Assembly (NCBI GenBank): GCA_009760855.2
Contig: WPIO01000013.1
Span: 5,662,001 to 5,726,000 of the forward strand
Length of the DNA stretch: 64,000 bases
Direction of reading: 5' to 3'
From: Cristatella mucedo
Lineage: Eukaryota; Bryozoa; Phylactolaemata; Cristatellidae
The position numbers and the translations under genes were made by a program. A model generated the notes under the pieces. That model ran no database searches. It was not told the origin of the DNA and saw only the letters and a program-made list of their open reading frames with translations. Positions 34,371 to 47,100 of the stretch are shown here, in pieces. The first letter of the stretch is position 1; each line of letters opens with the position of its first letter.

Positions 34371-34447
34371 GGGGCTATCACATTTTAGAGTGTGCAAAGA
34401 GCTACACTTTTTTGATAGAACCGATCGTAGCCTTTCGAGCTGTCGCC

Positions 34448-34712
34448 TTCGAGCACCCTTCGAGCTTCGCCCCCCCCCCCCGAGCTTCGCCCCTCTCCCG
34501 AGCTTCGGCCCCCCCCCCGAGCTTCGCCCCTCTCCTGAGCTTCGGCCCCCCCCCCCGAGCTTCGCCGCCCCCCCCCCCGAGCTTCGCCCCCCCCCCCCCC
34601 CCGAGCTTCGGCCCCCCCCCCCCCCCCCCCCCCCGAGCTTCGGCCCCCCCCCCCCCCGAGCTTCGGCCCCCCCCCCCCGAGCTTCGGCCCCCCCCCCGAG
34701 CTTCGGGCTCTC
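34448..34712. repeat. Minisatellite: GAGCTTCG core with poly-C spacers
   Basis: About 12 copies of GAGCTTCG followed by C or GC and a C-rich spacer of 8-20 bases (up to about 20 C in a row). Unit length varies from 17 to 30 bp through the C run. The frames across it read as Pro-Ser-Phe-Ala or Arg-Ala-Ser-Ala-Pro repeats and are not evidence for a protein. Confidence 0.95.
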
Positions 34713-35599
34713 TAAGTAGAGAATTATAACCGGCCTGGCAGCAAAGCGACAGTTGACTGCAAAACTCGAAATTCTTGAGAGTCCATAACCTTTTCATTGC
34801 TCGCCAGTTTTTAGGGCAGGGTAGGGTCGGAAATGGATTATAAATGGAGATATTTAAAAAGCGAATGGTAAAACGTCTTTTCAAAATCTGTTTGATTTGA
34901 TAAATCAACCAGATAAAACGTGCATTAGATGAGAACAAATAATGGCATATGGGCCAATTATAGCCAATACGGTTTACGTACTTCACTGCCTGTAGGGAAT
35001 TATGGCTGTAAAGGTATCGCTCGTTTCCACTTGAAGACCGCAGGTCAAATAGGTGCACGTAAAACTTCAAAGCGTATCGTTTTATACCTCATGCTTGCAT
35101 CGACTCTTTTTTTAATTTTGGCCTACCTTTGTAAACTGTTCAAATAGCCGGAAATGAATACAAAGCAGGGTTAAGGTTTGACCACAGAGCAGTGTTGTGT
35201 GTTCCTGCTGCTTCTGTTTTTGTAAATAGATCAGCGTCTGGCCACTAATTTTGCCCACCTGCAGCTGGTGGTTGGGCAGTTGACGCGGGCGGCGGGCGGC
35301 ACAGCGGCACAGCGGCTGGCCTTTGACGTAAGGAATGATGCCCGCCGCAGCTGCATTCCCCCATCTGCCGTGAGTCAGCTAGCTCGCATAGGTGTACTTG
35401 TGAGAGAATAAACTGAGTCTCGTTTGCCGCTCTTGTCCGCGCTGGTGCATACGCGAGATTTCCAAGATCTGCCCCTGCTGGAGCCACATAAATACAAAAA
35501 TAATACAATGCAAAAATACAATGCAAAAAGGTACTTTGGTTGGGAGTACTCAAACTAGCACATTCGTTTTTAAACTTCACCGGTTGTGAAAAAGTTTAA

Positions 35600-35752
35600 C
35601 TCTGCCGAGCTGGATTGGCCCATTGATTAAGGAGCTCGCCCCGACCAAGGTCTGGCCGAGGTCGTGGGTTCGAGCCAAGTGACATATGTGAAGCGCCTGA
35701 ATAGAGATTAAGTTCTTTTAGGACGCTATATAAATGAATTATTTTTTAATTA
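35600..35752 (+). mobile_element. SINE-2 copy
   Basis: Head 'gccgagctggattggcccat', box B GGTCGTGGGTTCGAGCC, and a LINE-B-like tail (gaagcgcctgaatagagatt ... gacgctatataaatgaatta). Near-identical layout to the copy at 57595. Confidence 0.88.
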
Positions 35753-36930
35753 CATTTTCTACGAGAAAAGCAAGCACTTTTTCAGAGCACGAGAAATCCC
35801 CCATGTTTTGCGAATAAAGAGGGTGACGATTAAAGATACGTGGTAATCGAGTGATGTAATCGATAGATTGCTGCGGTAATCAAATTATTGCTGCAGTAAT
35901 TGATTGATTGCTGTCCTTTGGCAGCCCACGGCCGGTTAAGCTGGACAGGCCGGGCCTGAGTTTGAAGCACGAAGAAATAACCACCGGAAACGTTTATTCT
36001 TTCGGGTGCAGATCGAAGAAAGAAATTCGCGGGGCTTCAGCGGTCTAGGCTTAATAGTATGCAGTGGTCTAGCTCTACAAGGCCGAGCATTCGTATCGAT
36101 CGCCGGAAAATGTGCACAACAAAAAGCAGAATAAAGTGGTCGGAGCTGCAGGTATTAGCGAAAGCTACTTCGCCTGAGTCATGATTGATAAGCTGATAGG
36201 AGCAGCTGTCGGTATTTTGATAGGTGAGCTGGTAATAGCTATTGGCTCTGGTTTGATGGGTCGTCTGTTCAAATTTTAAGAAGGACACGAGATTACACTT
36301 TTTCTCTCGAGCGTCGCCATATTCCTCGGGTGGGTTAAAACGATGAGGATGGAAATCTTAATGGTGCCAGCAAGTCGCATCTAGACAGCAGTGTCTAGCT
36401 ACTTAGCTTCGGATGAACCAACTGTACGTAGTACCAACGCAAGAGTGATTTAGCAGCATTATAAAGATATCGCGGGTCGACCTAATCTTAGTGATCGGAG
36501 GACTGCGACGAAACCGCTTCCGAAGCCTTGAGGTTCAACTAAGAGCGGTGCTGATTTTGCCCTTAGACGATGCCAGCGCTACTAAGACAGACAAAGTCAG
36601 GCACGCAACGTCAGGGAAGGAACTGTGGTCAAACTCGATACGCGACTGCATCAAACCGGCACCTGTCTCCCTGCACATCTGCCACCGTAAGCACTTATAC
36701 AGGTCCAATTATTCTCTTGGAAGGTCCTTAATGGCAACGTTTCGTCATAATATCCCGAACTAACTAGCAGTGCACCTGCCACCCGAAACACCCGATCGAT
36801 TTGTCGCCGTATCGTGCACGTGCACCTGTGCGTCGTTCATCAGGACGGTGAGTTTATTATCTGCGACATAGCGAGCGAACGAGCAACAGGAACAGGCGGC
36901 TCAACGCGGCTGCATTCAGCCTGAAACGGC
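35753..36930. other. Intergenic stretch, nothing recognised
   Basis: A + frame at 36491-36763 is open but unlinked to splice sites or known motifs. No RNA gene seen. Confidence 0.4.
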
Positions 36931-36934
36931 TTTA

Positions 36935-37118
36935 TAAATACTAGCTGATTGAACAGCCTCTTTTGCGAAGCGACAGAAGAACCTTTACGGCTATCACCAC
37001 TGCTTGCAGCGGCACAAAAAGAATCACCCACTGCAGGATTCGATTACCCCCGCCCGCACACGGGACCGAGGTCGTGAAAAGCAACCGCCTTCCTAGTGTG
37101 CAGTCACGGATTTAATTC
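36935..37118 (-). mobile_element. SINE-1 copy
   Basis: Reads on the - strand from the tRNA-like head (GTGACTGCACACTAGGAAGGCGG) to the end 'gaggctgttcaatcagctag'. The box B region is interrupted by a CCCGCCCGC insertion. Confidence 0.8.
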
Positions 37119-37255
37119 CCTTTTACTGACATGAAAACATAAGAGATAGGCAGTTTTTGTTACTTTGGCACGCTAAAGCTATAGCTGTTGGAGCCGGCAG
37201 TGTGCAGTAATGCGAGTGCCCGATAGGCAATGTGCGGATGGTTGGTGTATCAACC

Positions 37256-37282
37256 ATATATATATATATATATATATATATA
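37256..37282. repeat. (TA)n microsatellite
   Basis: About 13 TA units. Confidence 0.9.
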
Positions 37283-37783
37283 CACGCACCGATAATAGTA
37301 TCAACCGACAAAGGCGGGCAATGCAGCAGGCAATAGTAACTAAGCGGCGGCTTACAGGGGCAACGGCACAGAAGGGCATGGCGTATTGACAGGCAGGACG
37401 CCGGGCGGCCAAAGTGTATCCTGGCGTGGACAGTGGACTGCTGTATTTTTCGATTTGAGATAAAGCGCTTAAACGCGCAGACAGCCCATTCAACGTCGAG
37501 ACGCTGTAGCTGCATTGGCCGTGGTGTCACTGAGACATGATAAAATGAACAGTTAGCGATAGCGCTTTCAGGAACAGTCCCCAACAGAAGTTTTACACTG
37601 GAATAAAAATAGTTCATGAAAAATAATTTCTACTGACGGAGCATCATATCGATTCCACGATTTTGATCAGCAGCAAGAAGTCCAATTCGCTTGAAAAGGC
37701 ATTAGGGAAGTATTCCGATAACTCCAATGTAGACCGAACAACAACCGCTCAGCGTAGCGAGATCTACAGACTGAAAAAACAGA

Positions 37784-37856
37784 TGACCCTGACGTGACTC
37801 GAACACGCAACCTTCTGATCTGGAGTCAGACGCGCTACCAATTGCGCCACAGAGTC
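37784..37856 (-). tRNA. tRNA-Trp (anticodon CCA)
   Basis: On the - strand GACTCTG pairs with CAGGGTC (one T-G wobble) and an A follows as discriminator. The anticodon arm has the loop GACTCCAGAT with anticodon CCA, and the T-arm has GTGTTCGAGTCAC. It is 73 nt without intron. A T6 run lies just past the 3' end (reverse complement of aaaaaa at 37774-37779). Its 5' end faces the EEF1E1 start 260 bp away. Confidence 0.95.
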
Positions 37857-38116
37857 CTTATGTTACAAGGGGTCTACAAATTATATCTATACATAAAATA
37901 AAAGCTTATTTTGCGAGGATTAATTTTGATTCTTTATAATGTACATAGAATCTTGACGGTCTTACAATCATAAAATAAATAGGCAATGAAATTCGCACAG
38001 GGATTGTTCGTAAGGGATGAGGTCACCCAATTACACCTAGCATGCGCCAGAAACCCCACCTTTCTTAGTCCTTGACATTGTTACTTTCGAGTCCGTTTTT
38101 CTCCATTCTATGCACC

Positions 38117-41100
38117 ATGGACGTCTGTTTTCCCATAGATGAAATCGCGTGTATGGTTACAGCCTATTTGGCTGCCGGAAAAAATGTAACGAAAAGTCTG
38201 AAGGCTAAGGACGGGGTTTGTACTGCTTCCTACTCGCGGTCTGTATGCCCTTTGCGCGGCATTGTGGCCGGTGATGTGGACAGCAGGTAGCGCGACCACG
38301 CCGGTGCCGCACTACGGGCGGCCTTAAACACTAAACACTGTTCCGTCCATGGCTCACCACGTATCGCATTTCCCCCAGCTTTGACCGTACCTTTGTAGTA
38401 TTGCGCTGAAGGCTGAAGGGTTGGATAATTGGTAAACCGTTGTGTGCATATGTCTGGGCGGTGGTAGCCGCATTTCACCAGTTGGTAACGCTAAGGTTCT
38501 AAAATCATAAAAATAACAAATTTGTATAGCGCACTCGGAGAACTTAATCTATTTAAAAGCACTTTAAATTGGCAGCAAAGGAAGCATGATTGAATGGTTA
38601 CTTTCAACATTGAAGCATGCTCAATATCCACAAGCCTAACACGGTCAGCGGTGGCATGCACAGGGTGAGCATGCAAATGTGATTAGTAGCAGCATGCACA
38701 GTCAGCATGCACAGTGTCAGCACGCATAAGCACAGAGGAAGAATCACAACGACTCACTAAATTCTCCGATGAAGAGATGCGTTTTTAGCTTCTTTTTAGA
38801 TGTCATAAAGTCAGGGGATGTTGTGACGCCAGTCGGAAGTGAGTTCCAGACTTTAGGAGTATAGGAACTAAAAGCACGGTCTCCGAAGGATTCGAGGTTA
38901 GTACGAGATTTAGCTAAATGATTTGATTCAGAAAAGCCTGCGGGACAATGCTTAGCCTGGTGGGGGAGTAGATCTGATAGGCATGCTGGAGCCAAAGAAT
39001 GAAGGGACCTAACAGTGAGTGACAGAACCTTGAAGTCGATGCGCTGCTTGACTGCTGCTGGTCTAATTCGAAAGTCTAATAAGTTCTCACAAGTATTCGC
39101 ACGCTTTTTTGTCAATTTTGAGGCCTACCCTGAGAACTGCAAGCCCTTGCTTGATTGGAGGTCTGGTTGTGTTTCGTGGAAGCTTTGCAGTCGCATTTGT
39201 TCCATGCAGGCGTGTGGTTTTGCTGTTAAGAGACGTAGAAGTACAGATTGAATAAGTCGGCCAGTGCATTTCAGTCCAGTGTAATAGGATGTGCTGGCAG
39301 GGTTGGTTCCCTAATATGTGTTTTGCCTGAGAAGAGGCTTTTGTGCACTACGAAGCACATGCTATTTTTACCCTCTGCGTTGGAACTGTCCACTTTAAAA
39401 GGGCTTGGGTAATTATTGGTTGCTTTGGCTCCAGTAAGTTTGCCTTTTTCTCATGCAGACCATTGGTGTTAGTCATTCTCGGTCACCGGTTGTCAGCTGC
39501 TTCGTGCGACTGCTTAGGGACATTGAATCTAATCCTTGAGGTACACCTCGTACGTACCTCAAATCCATCGGGGACTGTGCCTTTAGTTCCTATGCTCCCA
39601 AAGCCTGGTAATCACTTCCGGCTGGCATCACAACATCCCCTGACTTGACATTTAAAAAGAAGCTAAAAACGCATCTATTTATCACAGCATTTAATGGGTC
39701 CATGCGATTCGTCCTTTGTGTGCTTATGCGCTGACACTGTGTGTGCATCCACTAAGCATATTTACATGCTAACCTTGTGCATGTCACCTCTAACCATGTT
39801 AAAATAAATAAAATAAAACATTAGCTGATTTAATAGCCTCATTTGTATAGCAGCAGAAGAGCCTTAATGGCTACCACCACCGTTTGCAACTGGCACTAAA
39901 GGATCACCCACTGCAGGATTCGAACCCAGGACCTCGGTTGTGAAGAGCGATCACCTTACCTCTTGGGTTATTGGGGCCCTGGTAGCCCAGGAGTGCCCGT
40001 TCTTACCGACAGGGGTCCTGGGTTCAAATCCTGCAGTGGGTGATCCTTTAGTGCCAATTTTTCAAACAGTGATGATTGATAGCCGTTAAGGCTCTTTCAG
40101 AGCTATACAAAATTGAGGCTGTTAAGTCAGCTAATATTTATTTATTTATCTGTGTTATGCTTGTTATTATCGAGCATGCTACGGCTAACCATTTGACCTT
40201 CTTTTGCAGCCTATGTAAAGTGCCCAGAAGGAGATTAAGGTCTTTGAGAGGCTATGTATTATTGTTATTATTTTTATTTTGTTGAGGGATGCTGATAATC
40301 TCGTCGTTCGTTGCCCCATCCGTATATGAAACGGTACCAGCATAAAGCAGCATGTTGAAGTAGTTCAAAGATGCATTCCAGCACATTAGCAGGCTGGGTA
40401 GCAGATGCCGAGTGCAGTTTAAAAATGCGTGCATTGTGGGTTACTCAAGTGCATAGATTAATATATATATCTGGTAGGACACACTCACTATGTGCTTTTT
40501 GGATCAAATATGCTATGAGCTCCTGAAGAGTGCTTTTTTTGTGTCACGGATAGTCATGCAGATTAAGTGAGAGCAAAGGTTTGAAGAAAAGCAGGGGCAT
40601 ACAGTCAAGATAATGATTGCCTACGGTAATCGCTCCTGTTTCATTCGCCTCGAATGTGCTTTTGCATACATTTGCCATTGTTTATGTTCGATGCTTGCAT
40701 CGTTCTTTTTATTCTAGATGCTAGAATGTAGTGATGGAAAACTGAAGTTGTCTGGATACAGTACCATACTGAAGCATTTTGCATCCAAGCAGCCGGATGC
40801 AAAGAATCTCCTTGGTAAGCATGTGAGATATCTTGACTCCTGATATTGTAATGAGCTGCTGCTGCTTTGTGGATGGATGGCACCGACTTACACTTGTGCA
40901 TTGATCTGGCCAAGCATTGCTGAAGTCGATTGGTTGTGTTGCATTGCTGGGATAGTGCTGTGTTGTATAGGCAACTGGAGGCTTAGTTACTTAGTTGTGT
41001 GGATTACGTCTTTCTTGGGTAATGGGTCAGAATCATCACTCGGTTGGTGGGACGTGCCATTCATTTCGAAAGATTGTTCATGGTCCCGAGTTAATGCAGA

Positions 41101-44100
41101 ATGTGTACATTCAGGTGTCCAAACGTTTGGTCGCACTTTTGTCAACTGAGGCCTCCTCACGAACTGTAGTTTGTTCTTCCTTATGAATCAGCAGCTGCAA
41201 GATAGGCAAGCATGTGCACCACGTAATTGCTTATTACTAAGCTGGTGTACATAATCGTGTCTGTGTTAGGCTTTCTCAGCTGTGAGCAGTCATGGCACTG
41301 CCATTGCTAGCCTCGGATATTCTGGCCAGCCCCGGTTTTGAGGGAGAGTAGTTTCTCGGCGGCTGTATCTATTGTGGGCGTTTGTATCTATTTTGATGGC
41401 GCTTGTGTGGAATGTCTTTGATACTTACTCTCTCAGCCGCTTCCCTGTTACTATTTCTATGAGCAGTTTTAGTTATAGTCACAACCAGAGAATGAGAAAT
41501 GCATGTGGGATCAGACAGGAAAACTCTATTATCTGAGACATATGCAGAATGCCAAAGCTGGGAACTGCTCATTCGAATGTGAGCTTGGTGCCGTTATCTT
41601 GCTGACCGAATGATACCTCTGTGGAGAAGTGCCTGATGGTCGGGAGTTCCGGTGCTTGTGGCGTTATTAATCTTTTGATGGGCTGACATTAAAGGTTGGC
41701 CATATTCAGATCACAAGAAGTTTGCGCCGTTGGGCAGTCTGCGAGAAGTGTAATTTTCCCGAGGATACAACCTTGCAGCTTTTGCTTGGCTTTTTTAACT
41801 ATAGAAACAGGATGGCTTGTGTACAGCATTACTTGGAGTCTGATACCTAACACGTGCTCTGGTAATAGTCGGAAGGGACTAATTTGCTTTTGATAACCCA
41901 AAATGCAGGGGTTCTGAGGGAGAGAGCACACGTCTTTAGCCGGTCAATCGTGTCTCTCTCTCTGTCAATGTGCTGTGGACGGCTTGTCAGTTAAGCACTA
42001 GCCACAGAGCCGCCTTAGTATTACTTGACACCTCGCCTCACAAAACCTTTAGACGACGTGTCAGCTGGTGAGCAAAGTCTTGTTTACTTACTATGTATGA
42101 CCGTGTTTACTAAGGCCCCTACGGTCGCACGCACGCACACACACATACACTGGTGACATCACAGATGCCGAATGAAGAGGACTCACAGACATGAGCCTAG
42201 ATCTCGAGGCCCCTGGTTAGTACCCACGGTGACTGCTGCTGCTGTAGGAGTTTCTGTGTAGTACTTCCAAACTTCGATGGCTGCCCTAGCTAGTGAAGAG
42301 ACCAAAAAAACTCTTAAGAAACTCGATTATTGCCATAAGTGCACAGCTATTTTAGTCTCAAGCAGCTGCTACCAACTACCGTGCTGTTGCATGTTGTCCG
42401 TTGCTCGGTACTCTCTCTTGCTGCCTTTCAGCCTAGAACATCCTTGCTATTGTGGTAAACATAAACGTCTGTGGTCAAGATTGTGAATCCGAATGACGTG
42501 TGGGCCTGGGTCAAGGCTGCCGAAGTTCATTCTATTTGTGGGTAATGTTTACTTGATTTTGGCTGTCTCAACTCTCAGTGTTGTAGCTTGAAGGTAGGGG
42601 AGGCGACTATTAGTAGTAAATGCCACATCTTTTGTTACTGTGGTTGCCTGATGTTGGATTGAATGCCAAGCATTGCGGGTGGGCATACTCGTAGGCAATT
42701 GAGCACTGCAATGAGCTAATACAGTAGAGGGTTGTAGTTGCATGTTGCATTTCTCACTTTAGCGGCTGCCGGGAGAAGGCACATGCTTTCCATCCGGAGG
42801 TAAAATAAATAAATAAATATATCTCACCGCCACTTCACTGGCTTGTCTTTCTGCTCAGGTGAAACACTCGTAGATAAGTGCTGCATCAACCAATGGCTGG
42901 AATATAGGCTGACGTCGTTCGATCAACCTGCTCATGAACACTTGAAGGTTCGATTGCTTTGCTTTGCTCACGTGTTTGACACAGGTTGTTATGGGATTCG
43001 GCTTGGAATAACGTTGGCTTGTTGTTGTGGCTTTCCGTCACTGGGAGGGTGGGTTGGAATTGTATAGGTGTACCCAAGTTACGTCAGTCGCTGCTTATTG
43101 CTAGTGATAATTTTCGATTACATTCCTAGACAAGTGCGTGCATTTTTTTTTACTTATGCAAGGAACCTTTATTGATCACTTTGCTGGATGGGTAATGGCA
43201 GTTTTGGGTAGATAACTAACGAACTGACAAACCTAGCTTGTTATCGGGGTAGATTCTCTGTAGCATCTTCCCTCTACTGCAAGCAAAGATTCGTTGAACG
43301 TGCTAGGGACGTGCATGTGAGACACATCGACGGTTTGCAACTCCTTCACTTGCCAAGGAAAACGCCCTATTACGTAGAGCCATGGACCAGACGTGGTTTT
43401 TGAAGTGATGAAAGACGATTCGGTTAGAGCAAAAATCATCCAACTACGTTTTCTGTTGAGAAAGAATGCATCATTGAGAAAAAAAGGAGGCTGAAAAATA
43501 AATAATTAAGGCTCTTAATTAATATTTCAATCGTAATAGCCTTAGTTTAGTGTCGTTTTGGATCGTAATAGTGATTTTAGTGTAGATAAAAATATTAGCT
43601 GACTTAACAGCCTCGCTTGTGTAGTGGTATAAGAGCCTTAGTGTCGTTTTGGATCGTAATAGTGATTTTAGTGTAGATAAAAATATTAGCTGACTTAACA
43701 GCCTCGTTTGTGTAGTGGTATAAGAGCCTTAATGGCTATCATCACTGCTTATTGGCAATAAAGGATCGCCCATTAAAGGATTCGAACCTACGACATCGGT
43801 CGTAAAGAGCGAGAGCACCTTACCTCCTGGGCTATCACGGCCCTAGATACTCAAAAAACTTCGTGCCGAGGATGTCTCCCATGTGATGTCATTGCACCGT
43901 TGCATTTGCAGTTTTATTGGGAATGTCTTTAGAAATGAGTAAGTCTGCATGCACTTTTGCTCGAGCTTGAAATATGTTAATCAGAATCTTTTTGGCGTGC
44001 TATTTGGCCTGCACAACGTAAGCCAAGTTTGCGGGAGCGGTTTCGTAAGGCTCCCTAATTCCGCGTCTATCAGCAAATGCAGTTGGACGACTTGGTTGCT

Positions 44101-47100
44101 CCCCGGATCGTCGATAATTAGCTTTGAACCGTATCCGGTCCATTTCTGCACATAGAAAACTAGACGTTTTCAAAGCCTCGATAGTTTCGGAAGGACCGAC
44201 AACCGTTGGTGTGGCTATTTCTTTAAGTACAAAGTCTGGTACGTTCAAAAACATAAATAAGTAAACTATATTTATTTATGAATATACGGTGTAGAACTTT
44301 TGTGTATAGTGCTAGGCCAAAAGTGCATGGGTTTTGGGGATCTAGGTATGACCTCAGATATTTTAGTGTTTCACGGACTGCTGGCCAAACAAATGTTCCC
44401 AGATTATACAATTTGCGTTATTTAGCAATGATTGTAACAAGTCGTGCATGCTACCACCTCGGTTTTTTCCAGGTGTAAAAACACGTGCAGTGACCCTGTT
44501 TGTCAGTATATAGGGCAATCTAGCTGGCTTCCGACACAGGCACCACTCTCGACGGATATTATTTTGTAGTATGGTCGAAGCACTGCAAAGTAAGATTTAC
44601 TAGATCTCTAAAAAATAACCACTCCCTAAAAATGTATCTCAACAAACGTGTCGTCAGAAGTTTGTTCAGCAATCGTCAAGAGTTTGAAGTGTGCTATTTT
44701 CAGCATGCCCAACCTAAGGCTTCACATGGTTCCTAGGGATACAAGAAGTCGATGATGCAGTGAAAAGAAAAACTATCTCAGCGTTTTTTTTGATAAATAA
44801 GGAATTACGTCATTCCTTCAAATATATTACCTAAGTCTTAACTCTCACTTTGCAACATGCATGTGCTAAATAAAATAGCTTCTCATAATATCAGTGGACT
44901 TTTTAATGCATGCAGATCACAATGGTTTTGGCATCTTGTCTGTTTGACAAGACTTCGGAAGCAGTTGTATATGGTTCCACTGCCCTTTTTTTATCAGTAA
45001 ACGTAGCTGGCTAGTTTCTCGCTCTAATTGCACTATCAATTTTTCGCATGGTCTCGAACCAGGTCTGGCCTACGTCTACGAACTTTCCCGAAATAGTGCC
45101 AGACATAGTCGTTGATGCATTTTCTAGAATGGATACCTGGCGCATAAGACAATTCTTACTTTGCAGTGTTTCGATTGTGATGGCAAAAACTATCCTTCCA
45201 AAACCGCAACTGTTTCCGCACCCACCTGAAACTGCCAAACAAACGTATTTTGCATATTTTTGAACCTATTAGGCTAACTAAAGGTGGCAGCATGTACAAT
45301 TCGCTACATGTATTACTTTCTCGTATTAATCCTACCCCGTGTTAGTATTTTTTTGGCCTTGATTTTATAAAACATTGCAACGTTTCAGATTTGCACTGTG
45401 CTTACGAGTGCTGACTGTTGCATGCTGCCACTAACCACACTTGCATGCTGACCATGTTATTCATGCTGTTTATCAAGCATGATATTTCCACTCACCATTT
45501 GATCGTGTTTCCTTTGCAGCAAATGTAAAGCGCCTAGAAAGAGATTTGAGTTCTCTGAGGGCACTTTATCAAGTGTATTATTATTGATTCCTAGGGTGCA
45601 TGGATTTATTGGTTCTGTACCATATATACTAGAGTAAAGAAATCTTGGCAATATGGCCACGGCTGCTGGGTTCTTTCAGGTAATGAGAGGGTTTTCCAGA
45701 ATGGCAGGCACTCTAAAGTTTTGTGCAGCCTGAGAAAATATTTATTGGCAGCCCAAAAACAAACCTGTATGCTGTTATAATGTATGCATTTAGTGTGACC
45801 GTGACTTTAGTAGCCGGACTGTGCATGGTAAATCAAAGAAGAAAATCTAGTAAGGATAAAATGATGGCACATCCTAGCTCAATCAGTTTTTTTACCATAA
45901 TACCTCAAAATAGTATTTTTTACTAGCATATTGTTCCTCCGAAAGTTTCCATAACTGCTTGTAGTCTGTTGGGGGGGCGTAGATCCTAGTGAACTTGGAT
46001 CAAAGTCAGTGCAGTCGTTAGTCCACTCCCGAAAAATGTATGAGTAGAGCTGGTCCTCATTTCTTGCAAGAGGGGCAGGGTTGTGACGTCTGTGGTCTAA
46101 CTCCTGGCATGGATTGTCAGTAGGATATAAATCATGGCTCTGACTCAGCCAGTCCTTAACTCGGAAGTGGTCGAAACCATGAGGTACAGGATTTTCAAAA
46201 TGTAATTTTACAATGCCCAAGGTCAGATTCGAACCGCTCTGCTGCTGCCAAATAAAATATAATCAATGTCTGTTTGTAAAGCTTTGAATGTGACGATACT
46301 TCTTCGTAGCCAGCACCTCTGCTGTTTCTGTAAGGGTCGCACGGTTTGGTCACCTCTGCTGTTTCTGTAAGGGTCTCGCGGTTTTGATCACCTGGCCAGG
46401 GCGCCCATATTTGCTTCAGCCGGAGGTTAGTAGTTGAGTTGTGTTATTGCGAGCACTAAGCATGCCCTGCTTGTAGACCTTGAATCAAGTGCTGAAGGGC
46501 TCGGCCTTCCTAGCTACCAGTCACCTCAGTCTTGCTGACCTTGTTTGGTTTGGCCGCCTAAGACCCGTCTTCGTAAGTAATGCTGGGCGGCTTCGACTAA
46601 AATTTGTCATACCTGTCGTACGGCATGCAATAGGTCTCTTATTTTTTCACTCTCACAGGAGCAGCTCTCATTTGCAGAAAAGGAGCAATTTGTGCATTGT
46701 TCTCGCTGGTACAAACAGGTACGAGCGAGCCGGTCGATAGAGACGCACCTCACGCACGCACTCGAGGGAGCTCTGGCTCTCTGAATTGGGCATGACCGGG
46801 CATGCTCGTGTCTGCACCCAAAAGGCATGGCGTGGCGCGAATTTTCTTTTTACACCACCTAATGTTTTTAGGTACAAAGTCAAGTGCACTTGTCGCACCA
46901 CGAAGTGCCTTTCTCCAGAATGCAGCTTTACTGACGTTCTGTTAACTCTTCGAATTAATCTACGAATCCAGTTTGCCCGTTTGTACACAATACAGCAGTG
47001 TTCTGCAGCTGGTATCATTTTTGGCATTACGCTTCAAGCCATGTTGACTTTGTCTTCAAAGTGTCTTGCTCTCTGATTTTCCCCATTTTTAGCTGCTTGC

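Noticed and set aside
34400-35070. Long proline-rich or Gly/Ala-rich reading frames on both strands
   Set aside because: They are frames through the poly-C minisatellite and exist in every phase. No promoter, splice or domain support.
39965-40040. Functional tRNA genes in SINE heads (also at 57595, 62170, 43780)
   Set aside because: A good box B but a weak or absent acceptor stem, and the head continues into the SINE body.
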